A stretch of 64,000 nt of DNA. Source: Chloroflexota bacterium (GTDB lineage: Bacteria > Chloroflexota > Limnocylindria > P2-11E). The position numbers and the translations under genes are program-made. The DNA lies in NCBI GenBank assembly GCA_027310565.1, contig DAIDAP010000023.1, positions 1 through 64,000 on the forward strand. Reading direction: 5' to 3'. Of the stretch, positions 43,651-52,121 are shown one piece after another. Numbering within the stretch: position 1 is the stretch's first letter; the number at the start of each line of letters is the position of its first letter. Under the pieces are notes generated by a model that was not told the DNA's origin, did not search any database, and saw only the letters and a program-made list of their open reading frames with translations.

Positions 43651-45123
43651 GTGAAGAGGCGTCTCTCCAAGAAGGTCGTCGCGCTGCTCGTCGTCCTCCT
43701 CGTGGTGGCCGGCGGCGTCGGCTATCTGTACTTCCCGCGTGACCGCGGCATCTCCGCGGCCGTCGCTGCGACGCTCGCGATCCTGAACACCGACATCACC
43801 GCGCAGAAGGGCAGCGCGGACTTCGCGCCGGCGCTCGACGGCGACCTCCTCGCGAGCGGCGACGTCGTGAAGTCGAGCCGGGACGGGCGCGCGGTGCTGA
43901 CGTTCTTCGACGGCTCCACGCTCACGGTCGACCCGGGCTCGATCGTCAAGGTGACGACGCTGAACCGCGTCGGCGAGGGCGGCATCCAGGTCACCATCGA
44001 GCAGACCCTCGGACGCACCTGGGCCTCGGTCGCGAAGCTCAAGACGCCCGACTCGAAGTTCGAGGTGAAGACCCCGACCTCGACCGCGAGCGTGCGTGGC
44101 ACCGCCTTCGAGACCGTGGTCCAGCAGCTCCCCGACGGCACGACGTCGGTGACGTTCAAGGCCGACGACGGACAGCTGCTCGTCACCGCCGCGGCCGGCG
44201 GGCAGACCACGGTCGACGCCGCGACGCAGGTGACGATCAACCAGAACCAGACGGCGCCGCAGTCCTCGACGCCGATCCCGCCGTCGCCGTCGCTGCGTCT
44301 GGTGGCCGCCGCCGGCCTCGGGTACGCGGTCATCGCGCCGACCGGCGCGAAGTGCGGCTCCGCGGGCAACGCCCAGGAGATCCCCGGTTGCCTCGTGAAC
44401 GGGAACGTCGTGACGATCCGCGAGCCCCTCGCCGGCCGCTACACGCTCATGCTCACCGCGGCCGGCGCCGTGCAGAACGCGGCGGTCCGGGTCGACGCGC
44501 TGCGCGGATCGGCGCAGGAGGCGACGCAGACGTTCACGCGCACCTTCGCGCTCGGCGATCTCGTGCGCACGTTCTTCACCTACGGCGCGGGCACGCCGCT
44601 CTCCGTCGGCGCGTTCGAGCCGGCCGAGCAGATCACGAGCGTCTGCGGCGCCGAGGCGACGGGGCGGGTCTTCTCGTCGGGTGCGCTCCAGGAGCGCTAC
44701 GACCTCCTCACGCGGTTCGCGCGCGACAACCGCGGCGCGCCCGTGTCGCTGGTGGTGACGGAGACCGAGGTGGCGAAGGCCATCGCCGACTCGCTCGCGC
44801 AGGGCGGCACGAACGCCCCGGCGCAGCTCACCGACGTGGCGCTGAGCGTGGACGGCAACGGGCTGCACCTCACCGCGAACATCGTGACGCCTCTCGGCAC
44901 GTTCGCCGCGAACGGCGACGTCATCGCGGGCCCGGTGAACGGGAAGCTCGTGCTGCGGATGCGCGGCCTGCAGGCCGGCCCGCTCCCCGCGGCGATCGTG
45001 CAGCAGGTCCAGACCGCGATCGAGCGGGCGATGGCGGACTTCACCGACGGCTTCCCGATGGTCGTGCGGCGGGTCGCCCTGCGCCCCGGGTGCCTCGGCA
45101 TCATGGGGACGGCGCCCGCCTGA
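43651..45123 (+). CDS. membrane-anchored FecR-domain protein
   Basis: 490 residues. One N-terminal membrane segment (VVALLVVLLVVAGGVGYLYF), then a FecR domain (about 45-185) with LASGDVVKSSRDGRAVLTFFDGS in parts, GRTWASVAKL and TPTSTASVRGTAFE. A short Pro/Ser linker leads to a C-terminal half (about 225-490) of unknown fold with cysteines in KCGSAG, PGCL, VCGAEA and PGCLG. GTG 43651 follows GGGCGGGAAG; a TAGCCT element lies 16 bases upstream. No TonB system is seen, as expected for a monoderm. Confidence 0.82.
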   Translation: MKRRLSKKVVALLVVLLVVAGGVGYLYFPRDRGISAAVAATLAILNTDITAQKGSADFAPALDGDLLASGDVVKSSRDGRAVLTFFDGSTLTVDPGSIVKVTTLNRVGEGGIQVTIEQTLGRTWASVAKLKTPDSKFEVKTPTSTASVRGTAFETVVQQLPDGTTSVTFKADDGQLLVTAAAGGQTTVDAATQVTINQNQTAPQSSTPIPPSPSLRLVAAAGLGYAVIAPTGAKCGSAGNAQEIPGCLVNGNVVTIREPLAGRYTLMLTAAGAVQNAAVRVDALRGSAQEATQTFTRTFALGDLVRTFFTYGAGTPLSVGAFEPAEQITSVCGAEATGRVFSSGALQERYDLLTRFARDNRGAPVSLVVTETEVAKAIADSLAQGGTNAPAQLTDVALSVDGNGLHLTANIVTPLGTFAANGDVIAGPVNGKLVLRMRGLQAGPLPAAIVQQVQTAIERAMADFTDGFPMVVRRVALRPGCLGIMGTAPA

Positions 45124-45201
45124 TCCATCTCCGGCCGGGGCCGGAGACGCGCCGCGGACGCGTGGACTCGCTCCTCGCGGCGGGGCCGCTCGTCGCTCGC
45201 C

Positions 45202-45207
45202 TATTCT
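45202..45207 (+). promoter_or_regulatory. -10-like TATTCT of the thyA/folA operon
   Basis: TATTCT ends 9 bases before GTG 45217, the first gene of a six-gene run; no Shine-Dalgarno is present between them. The same hexamer precedes the GNAT gene. Confidence 0.5.
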
Positions 45208-45216
45208 CGCACCGAG

Positions 45217-46554
45217 GTGGACCCGCAGCTCGACGCCCTCGTCCGCGACGCCATGGAGCGCCACCACGTTCCCGGCGTCGCCATCGGCATCCGCGGCGGC
45301 GGGAATGAGGAGCTCGGCGGCTGGGGCGTCACCAGCGTCGAGCACCCCCTCGCGGTCGACGCCGACACGCTGTTCCAGATCGCCTCGGTGACGAAGACGA
45401 TCACGGCGACCGTCGTCATGCGTCTCGTCGAGCGGGGCGACGTCGAGCTCGACGCGGCGGTGCGCCGGTACCTGCCGTCGTTCCGGCTCCGGGACGAGGA
45501 CGTCGCGCGGCGAGCGACGGTGAGACACCTCCTGACGCACACCGGCGGATGGCTCGGGGACTGCTTCGCCGACTTCGGTAGCGGCGACGACGCGCTCCAG
45601 CGCTACGTCGACGCGATGGTCGAGCTCGAGCAGCTCACGCCGCTGGGGGAGATCTGGCACTACTCGAACTCGTCGTTCACCGTCCTCGGCCGGATCATCG
45701 AGGTCGTCAGCGGCTCGACGTACGAGGAGGCGGCGCGCGCGCTCCTCTTCGCCCCGCTCGGCATGGATCACTCGGTGTTCTCGGCCGGCGAGGCCATCGT
45801 GCTGCGGACCGCGGTGGGGCACCAGGTCGTCGACGAGCGGCCGCGCGTCGCCCGTCCGTGGGCCTTCCCGCGCGCGACCACGCCGGTGGGCGGCGTCGTC
45901 TCGACCGTGCGCGACCTCATGCGCTACGCGCGCTTCCACCTCGGCGACGGCACCGCGCCCGACGGGACGCGCCTGCTCTCGCGGGAGACGCTCGAGCTCA
46001 TGCGGACGCCTCAGGCCGACGCGGACCTCGACCGGAAGGTCGGGATCGCGTGGTTCCTGCGCGACGTCGGCGGCGTGCGGCAGCAGTACCACGGCGGCGT
46101 CGCAATCGGCCAGCAGGGCGTCCTCATGCTCGTCCCCGGCCGCGACGCGGCGATCGCCGTCCAGACGAACTCCACCCGCGGCGGCCTGCTGCACGGCGAG
46201 GTGACGAGGTGGTGGCAGCGCGCGCGTCTCGGCGTCGAGCAGCCCGAACCCGCGTACGTCGAGCTCGAGCGCTCGCGCTACGCCGAGCTCGCGGGCCGTT
46301 ACCTCGCGGAGCTCTCCGACGCGGAGCTCGTGCTCGCCGACACCGGCCTCACCTACCGCTCGTTCTCGCACAACCGGCTCAAGGTCTCGCCGCCGCCCCA
46401 GGACCCGCCGCCGTCGCGCGTCGCCTTCACCGCCGAGGACCAGTTCACGCTGCTGGAGGGGCCGCTCAAGGACACCCGCGGCGAGTTCCTGCGGCGCGAC
46501 GGCGCCGTCGCGTGGATGCGCGTCGGCGGCCGCGTCTACCGCCGCGCCGGCTGA
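45217..46554 (+). CDS. serine hydrolase, class C beta-lactamase family
   Basis: 445 residues. Active-site motifs SxxK in ASVTK, YxN in HYSNSS and HxG in YHGGVAIGQ fit the penicillin-binding-protein/class C fold. A C-terminal beta domain (about 345-445) resembles lipocalin-like tails of such esterases or peptidases. No signal peptide, so it is probably cytosolic and not a secreted beta-lactamase. The last base of its stop is the first base of the thyA start. Confidence 0.88.
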   Translation: MDPQLDALVRDAMERHHVPGVAIGIRGGGNEELGGWGVTSVEHPLAVDADTLFQIASVTKTITATVVMRLVERGDVELDAAVRRYLPSFRLRDEDVARRATVRHLLTHTGGWLGDCFADFGSGDDALQRYVDAMVELEQLTPLGEIWHYSNSSFTVLGRIIEVVSGSTYEEAARALLFAPLGMDHSVFSAGEAIVLRTAVGHQVVDERPRVARPWAFPRATTPVGGVVSTVRDLMRYARFHLGDGTAPDGTRLLSRETLELMRTPQADADLDRKVGIAWFLRDVGGVRQQYHGGVAIGQQGVLMLVPGRDAAIAVQTNSTRGGLLHGEVTRWWQRARLGVEQPEPAYVELERSRYAELAGRYLAELSDAELVLADTGLTYRSFSHNRLKVSPPPQDPPPSRVAFTAEDQFTLLEGPLKDTRGEFLRRDGAVAWMRVGGRVYRRAG

Positions 46555-47435
46555 TGCGCCAGTACCTCGACGTCCTCCGCAAGACCATGGAGCGCGGCGT
46601 CGACCGCGACGACCGCACCGGCACCGGTACCCGCGCGATCTTCGGCGAGGTGATGCGCTTCCGCATGAGCGACGGGTTCCCGGCCGTCACGACGAAGCGT
46701 CTGGCGTTCCGCAGCGTGACCGCCGAGCTCCTGTGGTTCCTCGCCGGATCGTCCGACGTGAACGAGCTCCACGCGCTCGGCGTCCGCATCTGGGACGGCA
46801 ACGCGTACGCGCCGTACTGGCTCCCGAAGGCGCGCTTCGACGGCGACGCGGGCCGCAACTACGGCCAGCAGTGGCGCGACTGGATCGCGCCGGACGGACG
46901 GCACGTCGATCAGCTCGCCGACGTGATCCGCGCCATCGGCGAGCGCCCCGAGAGCCGGCGGCACGTCGTCACCGCGTGGAATCCCGGCGAGCTCGAGCGG
47001 ACCTCCCTGCCGGCCTGTCACGCGCTCTTCCAGCTCTTCGTCGCCGACGGACGGCTCTCGCTCCTCATGTACCAGCGCAGCTGCGACCTCTTCCTCGGCG
47101 TGCCGTTCAACATCGCCCAGTACGCGCTGCTGCTGCACCTCATCGCCGCCTTCACCGGCTTCGTGCCCGACGAGCTCACCCACGTCCTCGCCGACGCGCA
47201 CGTGTACCGCGACCACTTCGACCAGGTGCGCGAGCAGCTCGCGCGGGAGCCCTACCCGCCGCCGCGGCTCGCGCTCGACCCGGCGCTGCGCGACCTCGAC
47301 GCGGTCGTGGCCCGCTACCGCGACATCGTCGCGCGCGCGCGCGCCGGAGAGCGGCCGGGGCCGCTCCTCGACGCGGTCGCGCGTCTCGAGCAGTACCGGT
47401 TCCACCCACCGATCGAGGCGCGGATGGCGGTGTGA
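46554..47435 (+). CDS. thyA: thymidylate synthase
   Basis: Makes dTMP from dUMP with methylene-tetrahydrofolate. RDDRTGTGT, FPAVTTKR, the catalytic Cys155 in PACHALFQLF, and QRSCDLFLGVPFNIA plus DAHVYRDHFDQV are all conserved. 293 residues. Start as TGATG after the hydrolase gene; stop overlapping folA as GTGA. thyA with folA is the standard pair because the reaction yields dihydrofolate. Confidence 0.96.
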   Translation: MRQYLDVLRKTMERGVDRDDRTGTGTRAIFGEVMRFRMSDGFPAVTTKRLAFRSVTAELLWFLAGSSDVNELHALGVRIWDGNAYAPYWLPKARFDGDAGRNYGQQWRDWIAPDGRHVDQLADVIRAIGERPESRRHVVTAWNPGELERTSLPACHALFQLFVADGRLSLLMYQRSCDLFLGVPFNIAQYALLLHLIAAFTGFVPDELTHVLADAHVYRDHFDQVREQLAREPYPPPRLALDPALRDLDAVVARYRDIVARARAGERPGPLLDAVARLEQYRFHPPIEARMAV

Positions 47436-47923
47436 GCCGCATCTCGTTCGTCGTCGCGTTCGACCGCAGGCAGGTCATCGGCAGGGACGGCGGGCTGCCG
47501 TGGAAGCTCCCCGACGACATGCGCCGCGTGCGCGAGCTCACCGTCGGGAAGCCCCTCATCATGGGACGGCGGACGTACGAATCCATCGGCCGCCCGCTGC
47601 CGCTGCGCACGAGCATCGTGCTCACGCGCGACCCGTCGTTCCGCGCCGAGGGCGTCCTCGTCGCGCGCACGCCCGAGGAGGCGCTCGCGCTGGCGGGCGA
47701 CGCGCCGGAGATCATCGTCTTCGGCGGCGCGGAGGTCTTCCGGCTCTTCCTCCCGATGGCCGACCGCATCTACCTCACGCGGGTCGACGCGGACGTCGGC
47801 GGCGACACGTACTTCGACTTCGCCGGGACGGAGTGGCGGGTGGTCGAGGGCACGCGGCACGAGGCCGACGACCGGCACCCGTACGCGTTCGACTTCCTCA
47901 CGCTCGAGCGCGTGCGCCAGTGA
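47432..47923 (+). CDS. folA: dihydrofolate reductase
   Basis: Regenerates tetrahydrofolate with NADPH. VVAFDRRQVIGRDGGLPWKLPDD in parts, IMGRRTYESIGRPLP and VFGGAEVF are the family blocks. 163 residues. GTG 47432 overlaps thyA; the stop overlaps the HDAC-family gene as GTGA. Confidence 0.95.
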   Translation: MSRISFVVAFDRRQVIGRDGGLPWKLPDDMRRVRELTVGKPLIMGRRTYESIGRPLPLRTSIVLTRDPSFRAEGVLVARTPEEALALAGDAPEIIVFGGAEVFRLFLPMADRIYLTRVDADVGGDTYFDFAGTEWRVVEGTRHEADDRHPYAFDFLTLERVRQ

Positions 47924-48996
47924 GCCCCGGCACGGGCGCGGGCTTCGTCTGGGACGAGCGCGTGGCGACGCACGTGTACCGCGCGGACCATCCGCTGAAG
48001 CCGATCCGGCTCGTCGGTGTTCGCGACACCCTCGCCGCGCTCGGGGCGTTCGCGCGCCCGGGCGCGCGGCTCCTCGCGCCGCGCGCCGCGACCCGCGGCG
48101 AGATCGAGCGCATCCACGCCCCCGGCTACGTCGAGGCCGTGGTGCGGGCCTCCCTCGACCCCGACATGGACTACGGGGAATGGGGCCTCGATCCGTACGG
48201 AGACACCCCGCCGTTCCGCGGCATGCACGAGGTCTCGCTGCTGACGACCGGCGGGTCGCTCGTCGCTATGGAAGAGGTCCTCGCCGGGCGCACGCGCGTG
48301 TCGGTGAACTACTCGGGCGGGCTCCATCACGCGATGCGCGCTCGGGCCTCGGGCTTCTGCATCTACAACGATCCGGCGATCGTCTGCGGGCTCCTGGCGG
48401 ACCGCGGGATGCGTGTGGCGTACGTCGACATCGACGCGCACCACGGCGACGGCGTGCAGGCCGCCTTCTACGAGACCGACCGCGTGCTGACGATCTCGCT
48501 CCACGAGACCGGCGCGTCCCTCTTCCCGGGCACCGGCTTCGCCGACGAGCGCGGGCGCGGGGCGGGCGCCGGCTACAGCGTCAACGTCGCGCTCCCGCCC
48601 TTCACCGACGACCCGGCGTACGTGCGGGCGTTCGACGCGGTCGTCCCCGAGCTCCTCGCGCGCTACCGTCCCGACGTGCTCGTCACGCAGCAGGGCATCG
48701 ACACGCACTTCCTCGATCCGCTCACGCACCTGCGGGTCTCGACGCACGCCCGCGAGCACGTCGTCGGCCGGTTCGCGGGCACGCCGTACCCGTGGGTCGC
48801 GATGGGCGGCGGTGGGTACGCGCTCGACGCGGTCCGGCGCACCTGGTCGATGGAGTACCTCATCATGCTGGGCGTCGAGATCCCGAGCGAGCTCCACGAT
48901 CCGGACCCGCCGGTGTCGTCAGGCGCGGAGCGGATGGCGATCGACGACGCGACCGACGAGGCGGTCCGCGCGGCGATCGCCGCGGCATGGTCGTAG
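47920..48996 (+). CDS. histone-deacetylase/AcuC-family deacetylase
   Basis: Zinc-dependent amidohydrolase of the arginase-deacetylase fold, 358 residues. GGLHHAMRARASGFCIYND contains the active-site His pair, and VDIDAHHGDGVQAAFY the zinc ligands; GGGGYALD closes the pocket. Bacterial members act as AcuC-like protein deacetylases or on acetylpolyamines. No acetyl-CoA synthetase gene is adjacent. The gene ends 10 bases inside the next one. Confidence 0.92.
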   Translation: MSPGTGAGFVWDERVATHVYRADHPLKPIRLVGVRDTLAALGAFARPGARLLAPRAATRGEIERIHAPGYVEAVVRASLDPDMDYGEWGLDPYGDTPPFRGMHEVSLLTTGGSLVAMEEVLAGRTRVSVNYSGGLHHAMRARASGFCIYNDPAIVCGLLADRGMRVAYVDIDAHHGDGVQAAFYETDRVLTISLHETGASLFPGTGFADERGRGAGAGYSVNVALPPFTDDPAYVRAFDAVVPELLARYRPDVLVTQQGIDTHFLDPLTHLRVSTHAREHVVGRFAGTPYPWVAMGGGGYALDAVRRTWSMEYLIMLGVEIPSELHDPDPPVSSGAERMAIDDATDEAVRAAIAAAWS

Positions 48997-49622
48997 CCGC
49001 GCTCCTGCGCGGGCGCCTCGGGCTCGCGCTGCTCGCTGTCGTCGCGACGACCGTCGCGTCCACCGCCGTCGCGGCGCGCATCGCGGCGGAGGCCGACCCG
49101 AACGAGCTGTTCTTCGGCCCGACGCGCAGCCCCGCGGTGCAGCTGATGATCGACCTCCTCGGGCGGGAGCGCTCGTCCGTCGTCGTCTATCTCGTGCAGC
49201 GCTCGTTCGACGCGGTCGTCGTCGCGACCGCGATCTCGCCGCTCTTCGTCTGGCTGCTCGGCTCCACCGCGATCGACGCGTCCGCGCGGCTCGCCGGCAG
49301 CCGGCGGCCGTTCCGGCCGATGCTCACGTTCTTCGGCTACGCCGCCGCGATCGCGCTGCTGCCCGGGGACCTCGCGTCGCTCGCCTTCGGCGCGCGGCCC
49401 GGCCCGGGCGCGCAGGCGGCGCAGGCGGTCGGCCTGGCCGGCCTCGCCTGGCTCGCGGTCACGACCTTCCGGGCCATCCGGACGCACTACGCCGTCGCGT
49501 CGGAGCGTGCCTTCCGGATCCTCGTCGTCGCGGTCGTGCTCTTCTACCTCGTCCCGTTCATCCTGATCGTGGCGGCCGCGGTCGCGATCGTGATCGCGGG
49601 CGCCGTCCTCGAGTACTTCTGA
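48987..49622 (+). CDS. multi-pass membrane protein, Yip1-like
   Basis: 211 residues. N-terminal membrane segment followed by an exported loop (ADPNELFFGPTRSPA), then about four further segments; LPGDLASLAFG lies in the middle. The layout is like Yip1-domain proteins but the match is weak. ATG 48987 overlaps the deacetylase gene by 10 bases. Its TGA overlaps the CTG proposed to start the DUF983 gene. Confidence 0.6.
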   Translation: MVVAALLRGRLGLALLAVVATTVASTAVAARIAAEADPNELFFGPTRSPAVQLMIDLLGRERSSVVVYLVQRSFDAVVVATAISPLFVWLLGSTAIDASARLAGSRRPFRPMLTFFGYAAAIALLPGDLASLAFGARPGPGAQAAQAVGLAGLAWLAVTTFRAIRTHYAVASERAFRILVVAVVLFYLVPFILIVAAAVAIVIAGAVLEYF

Positions 49623-49960
49623 CGCGCAGGCTCGGCGCGCTCGCGCGCGGCGCGTGCCCGCGGTGCCTGGAGGGCGCGGTGTGGCGCTCCCTTCTGACGA
49701 TGCACGAGCGCTGCCCGGCGTGCGGGCTGGTCTACGAGCGAGAGCCCGGGTACTTCACCGGGGCGATGGTCATCGCCTACGCCCTCGGCGTACCGGCGTT
49801 CCTCCTGATCGTGCTCGCGCTGCTCGCCGCCGGTGTCGACACCGTCGCCGCGCTCCTCGTCGGCGGCGCGGTCTATCTGCCGCTCGCGCCGCTCATCCTG
49901 CGGTCCTCGCGCGTCATCTGGCTGCACCTCGACTGGATGCTCGACCCCGGGCGGCCGTGA
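49619..49960 (+). CDS. DUF983 membrane protein, proposed CTG start
   Basis: 113 residues. The N-terminal zinc ribbon CPRC and CPAC (in ARGACPRCLEGAVW and HERCPACGLVYE), then EPGYFTGAM and two membrane segments, are the DUF983 pattern. The ribbon lies only 12 residues from the proposed start, so translation must begin right at the junction. No ATG, GTG or TTG is available there; CTG 49619 overlaps the upstream TGA as CTGA. The function of DUF983 is unknown. Confidence 0.85.
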   Translation: MTRRLGALARGACPRCLEGAVWRSLLTMHERCPACGLVYEREPGYFTGAMVIAYALGVPAFLLIVLALLAAGVDTVAALLVGGAVYLPLAPLILRSSRVIWLHLDWMLDPGRP

Positions 49961-49995
49961 CGGTGTCCTCAGGTCCGCACGCGGCATCGGCGGCG

Positions 49996-50025
49996 CGCGC
50001 CGCGCGTCAGTAGGCGCGCGGCGCG
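49996..50025. terminator. 11-bp GC hairpin at the DUF983/YggT convergent junction
   Basis: CGCGCCGCGCG and CGCGCGGCGCG pair around an 8-base loop that contains the YggT stop codon. There is no T-tract. Probably a bidirectional terminator, though low-complexity GC repeats make chance pairing easier. Confidence 0.4.
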
Positions 50026-50405
50026 GTGATCGCGCGGACGAGCGCGACGATGAGCGCGCCGATGAGGAAGAGGAACACGATCGCGAGCAGCGCGGGCACG
50101 TCGAAGATGACCGGCCCGGCCGGCTGAGGGAAGATCCCCTGGAACGGACGCGTGAGCGGCTCGCTGATCCCGTACAGCGCCGCGACGAGCGGCTGGTTGG
50201 CGTTCGCGCCGCCGAGCTTGAAGATGAAGCGCAGGAGCAGGGCCACCTCGAGCGCCGTGAAGACGATCGTCACGACGCCGGTCAGGGTCCAGACCGGGGC
50301 CGCCGCCGCCGATCCGCCGACGTTCACGTTGGTGGTCGCCGGGGACGACATGGGCGCGACCCGCTCGACGCGCTCGGTGGGGTGTTCGTCCTGTCGAATG
50401 GCCAT
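50007..50405 (-). CDS. YggT-family membrane protein
   Basis: 132 residues with a soluble N-terminal third and three or four hydrophobic segments. LRFIFKLGGANANQPLVAALYGISEPLTRPFQGIFP, read in parts, is the YggT signature (R-x-x-F-K and SEPLxxPF). YggT proteins are linked to osmotic stress tolerance and cell division neighbourhoods, with no known biochemistry. ATG 50405 or ATG 50351. Divergent from the thioesterase gene. Confidence 0.85.
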   Translation of the reverse strand: MAIRQDEHPTERVERVAPMSSPATTNVNVGGSAAAAPVWTLTGVVTIVFTALEVALLLRFIFKLGGANANQPLVAALYGISEPLTRPFQGIFPQPAGPVIFDVPALLAIVFLFLIGALIVALVRAITAPRAY

Positions 50406-50439
50406 GCCGTCGAGGTCAGCAGGCTCCGTGCCAAGCGGC

Positions 50440-50445
50440 TACGCT
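50440..50445 (+). promoter_or_regulatory. -10-like TACGCT, probable leaderless start of thioesterase gene
   Basis: TACGCT ends 6 bases before GTG 50452, identical in hexamer and spacing to the element before the DinB gene. Confidence 0.5.
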
Positions 50446-50451
50446 CCGAGC

Positions 50452-50883
50452 GTGGAGGCGTTCCCGTTCTCCTGCCGTCAGCGTGTGCGCTTCGGGGAGA
50501 CGGACCTGCAGCAGGTCGTCTACTACGCGAACTACCTGCTGTACGCGGAGGTCGGCCGCATCGCCTACCTGCGTCGGCTCGGCATCGAGTACGCGCGGGA
50601 CTTCCTCGCGCACGGGATCGACTTCACGATCGCCGAGGCGGCCGTGCGGTACCACGCGCCGCTGCGGTTCGACGACGAATTCGACATCCGCGTGCGCGTC
50701 GGCGAGATCCGCGGATCGTCCTGGGGGTTCGAGTACGCGATCGACCGATCGGACGGCGCGCGCTGCGCCGAGGCGACGACGGTCCAGGTCGTGATCGGCC
50801 ACGGCAGCGGCCGCGCGCAGCGGATGCCCGCGGGGCTGAAGGCGGTGCTGGAGCGGGCGAAGGGGGAGGGCCATGGATCCTGA
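50452..50883 (+). CDS. hotdog-fold acyl-CoA thioesterase, YbgC/4-HBT type
   Basis: 143 residues. The active-site Asp is in RFGETDLQQVVYYANYL, the standard 4-hydroxybenzoyl-CoA thioesterase block. A hotdog strand follows with AAVRYHAPLRFDDEF. It overlaps the acyl-CoA dehydrogenase gene by 11 bases, which points to acyl-CoA as substrate and a common role in fatty or branched acyl metabolism. Confidence 0.9.
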   Translation: MEAFPFSCRQRVRFGETDLQQVVYYANYLLYAEVGRIAYLRRLGIEYARDFLAHGIDFTIAEAAVRYHAPLRFDDEFDIRVRVGEIRGSSWGFEYAIDRSDGARCAEATTVQVVIGHGSGRAQRMPAGLKAVLERAKGEGHGS

Positions 50884-52018
50884 GCTTCCCGAGGAGATCC
50901 GGATCCTCCAGAAGACGGTCCGCCAGTTCGTCGAGAACGAGCTGGCGCCGCACGAGAGGGAGATCGAGGAGCGCAACGAGATCCCGCGCGCGGTCATCGA
51001 CGCGATGGCCGGCGCCGGGCTCTTCGGGATCGGGCACGACGAGCGGTGGGGCGGGCAGGGCTTCGGCAAGCTCGGCTACTGCGTCGCGATCGAGCAGGCC
51101 GGGCGCGCGAACGCGTCGCTGTGGAACGTCATCGGCGCGTCCGCGGGACTCTGCGGGACGGCGATCGAGATCGGCGGGCCCGACGAGGTGCGCGAACGGT
51201 ACCTGCCGCGGATCTTCGCGGGCGAGATGCTCGGCGCGTACGCGCTGTCCGAGCCCGGCGCGGGGAGCGACGCGGGCAGCCTGAAGACCGCGGCGCGCAA
51301 GCAGGGCGGCGAGTACGTCATCGAGGGCTTCAAGACCTTCATCACCAACGCGCCCATCGCCGACGTGTTCGTCGTCTTCGCGAACGTCGCGCCGGATCGC
51401 GGCAGCAAGGGGATCACGGCGTTCGTCGTCGAGCGCGGCACCGAGGGCCTCACCGTCGGGCCGAACGACGAGAAGATGGGCCTGCACGGCTCGACGACGG
51501 CGCAGCTCTTCTTCAGCGGCATGCGCGTGCCCGCCGCGAACCGGGTCGGCGAGGAGGGCCAGGGCTTCCGGATCGCCCTGGGTACGCTCGACGTCGGCCG
51601 CCTCGGGCTCGCCGCGCACTCGGTCGGCATCGCGCAGCGCCTGCTCGAGGCGAGCGCACGGTACGCGAAGACGCGCGTGCAGTTCGGGAAACCCATCGCC
51701 GTCAATCAGGGCATCCAGTGGATGCTCGCGGACGGGGCGACCGAGATCCACGCCGCGCGGCTCATGGTCTACGACGCGGCCGCCCGCGCCGACAAGGGCG
51801 AGCGCATCACCCAGCGCGCCGCGATGACCAAGCTCTTCGCGACGGAGATGCTCGGCCGCGTCGCGGACGCCGCGGTCCAGATCCACGGCGGGATGGGGTA
51901 CATGCGCGAGCTGTGGATCGAGCGCGCGTACCGCGACGCGCGCATCACGCGCATCTACGAGGGCACGAGCGAGGTCCAGCGGATGGTCATCGCGGGTGGA
52001 CTCCTCGAGGACGCCTGA
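50873..52018 (+). CDS. acyl-CoA dehydrogenase
   Basis: FAD flavoprotein, 381 residues. ALSEPGAGSDAGSLKTAA is the FAD/substrate block; the catalytic base is Glu363 in RIYEGTSEVQ. IHGGMGYMRE and the C-terminal helical domain are complete. ATG 50873 lies in the end of the thioesterase gene. Chain-length preference is not clear. A second acyl-CoA dehydrogenase is at 56128. Confidence 0.94.
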   Translation: MDPELPEEIRILQKTVRQFVENELAPHEREIEERNEIPRAVIDAMAGAGLFGIGHDERWGGQGFGKLGYCVAIEQAGRANASLWNVIGASAGLCGTAIEIGGPDEVRERYLPRIFAGEMLGAYALSEPGAGSDAGSLKTAARKQGGEYVIEGFKTFITNAPIADVFVVFANVAPDRGSKGITAFVVERGTEGLTVGPNDEKMGLHGSTTAQLFFSGMRVPAANRVGEEGQGFRIALGTLDVGRLGLAAHSVGIAQRLLEASARYAKTRVQFGKPIAVNQGIQWMLADGATEIHAARLMVYDAAARADKGERITQRAAMTKLFATEMLGRVADAAVQIHGGMGYMRELWIERAYRDARITRIYEGTSEVQRMVIAGGLLEDA

Positions 52019-52050
52019 CGAGGCTGGCGGCCCGGCAGGCGCTCGGCGGA

Positions 52051-52121
52051 TGTGGATAAGCCCCCGGCCCCGGTGGATAAGCCCGGGTGCCGTGCGGCGA
52101 GCGGCCGCTCGCTGTGGATAA
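52051..52121 (-). repeat. three DnaA boxes in tandem
   Basis: On the minus strand the boxes read TTATCCACA (52051-52059), TTATCCACC (52072-52080, one mismatch) and TTATCCACA (52113-52121). They have one orientation and begin 21 and 41 bases apart, close to two and four helical turns. The first two sit in a 12-base direct repeat, GTGGATAAGCCC. The third overlaps the proposed GTG start of the TPR gene. No dnaA, dnaN, gyrB or rpmH is in the window. Confidence 0.65.

Noticed and set aside
45217-46554. Antibiotic-resistance beta-lactamase
   Set aside because: The fold and motifs fit the broad serine hydrolase family and there is no signal peptide; resistance cannot be claimed.
52051-52121. Calling the DnaA boxes a chromosomal origin
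   Set aside because: No dnaA, dnaN, recF, gyrB, rpmH or AT-rich unwinding element is seen. Only the box cluster itself is supported.
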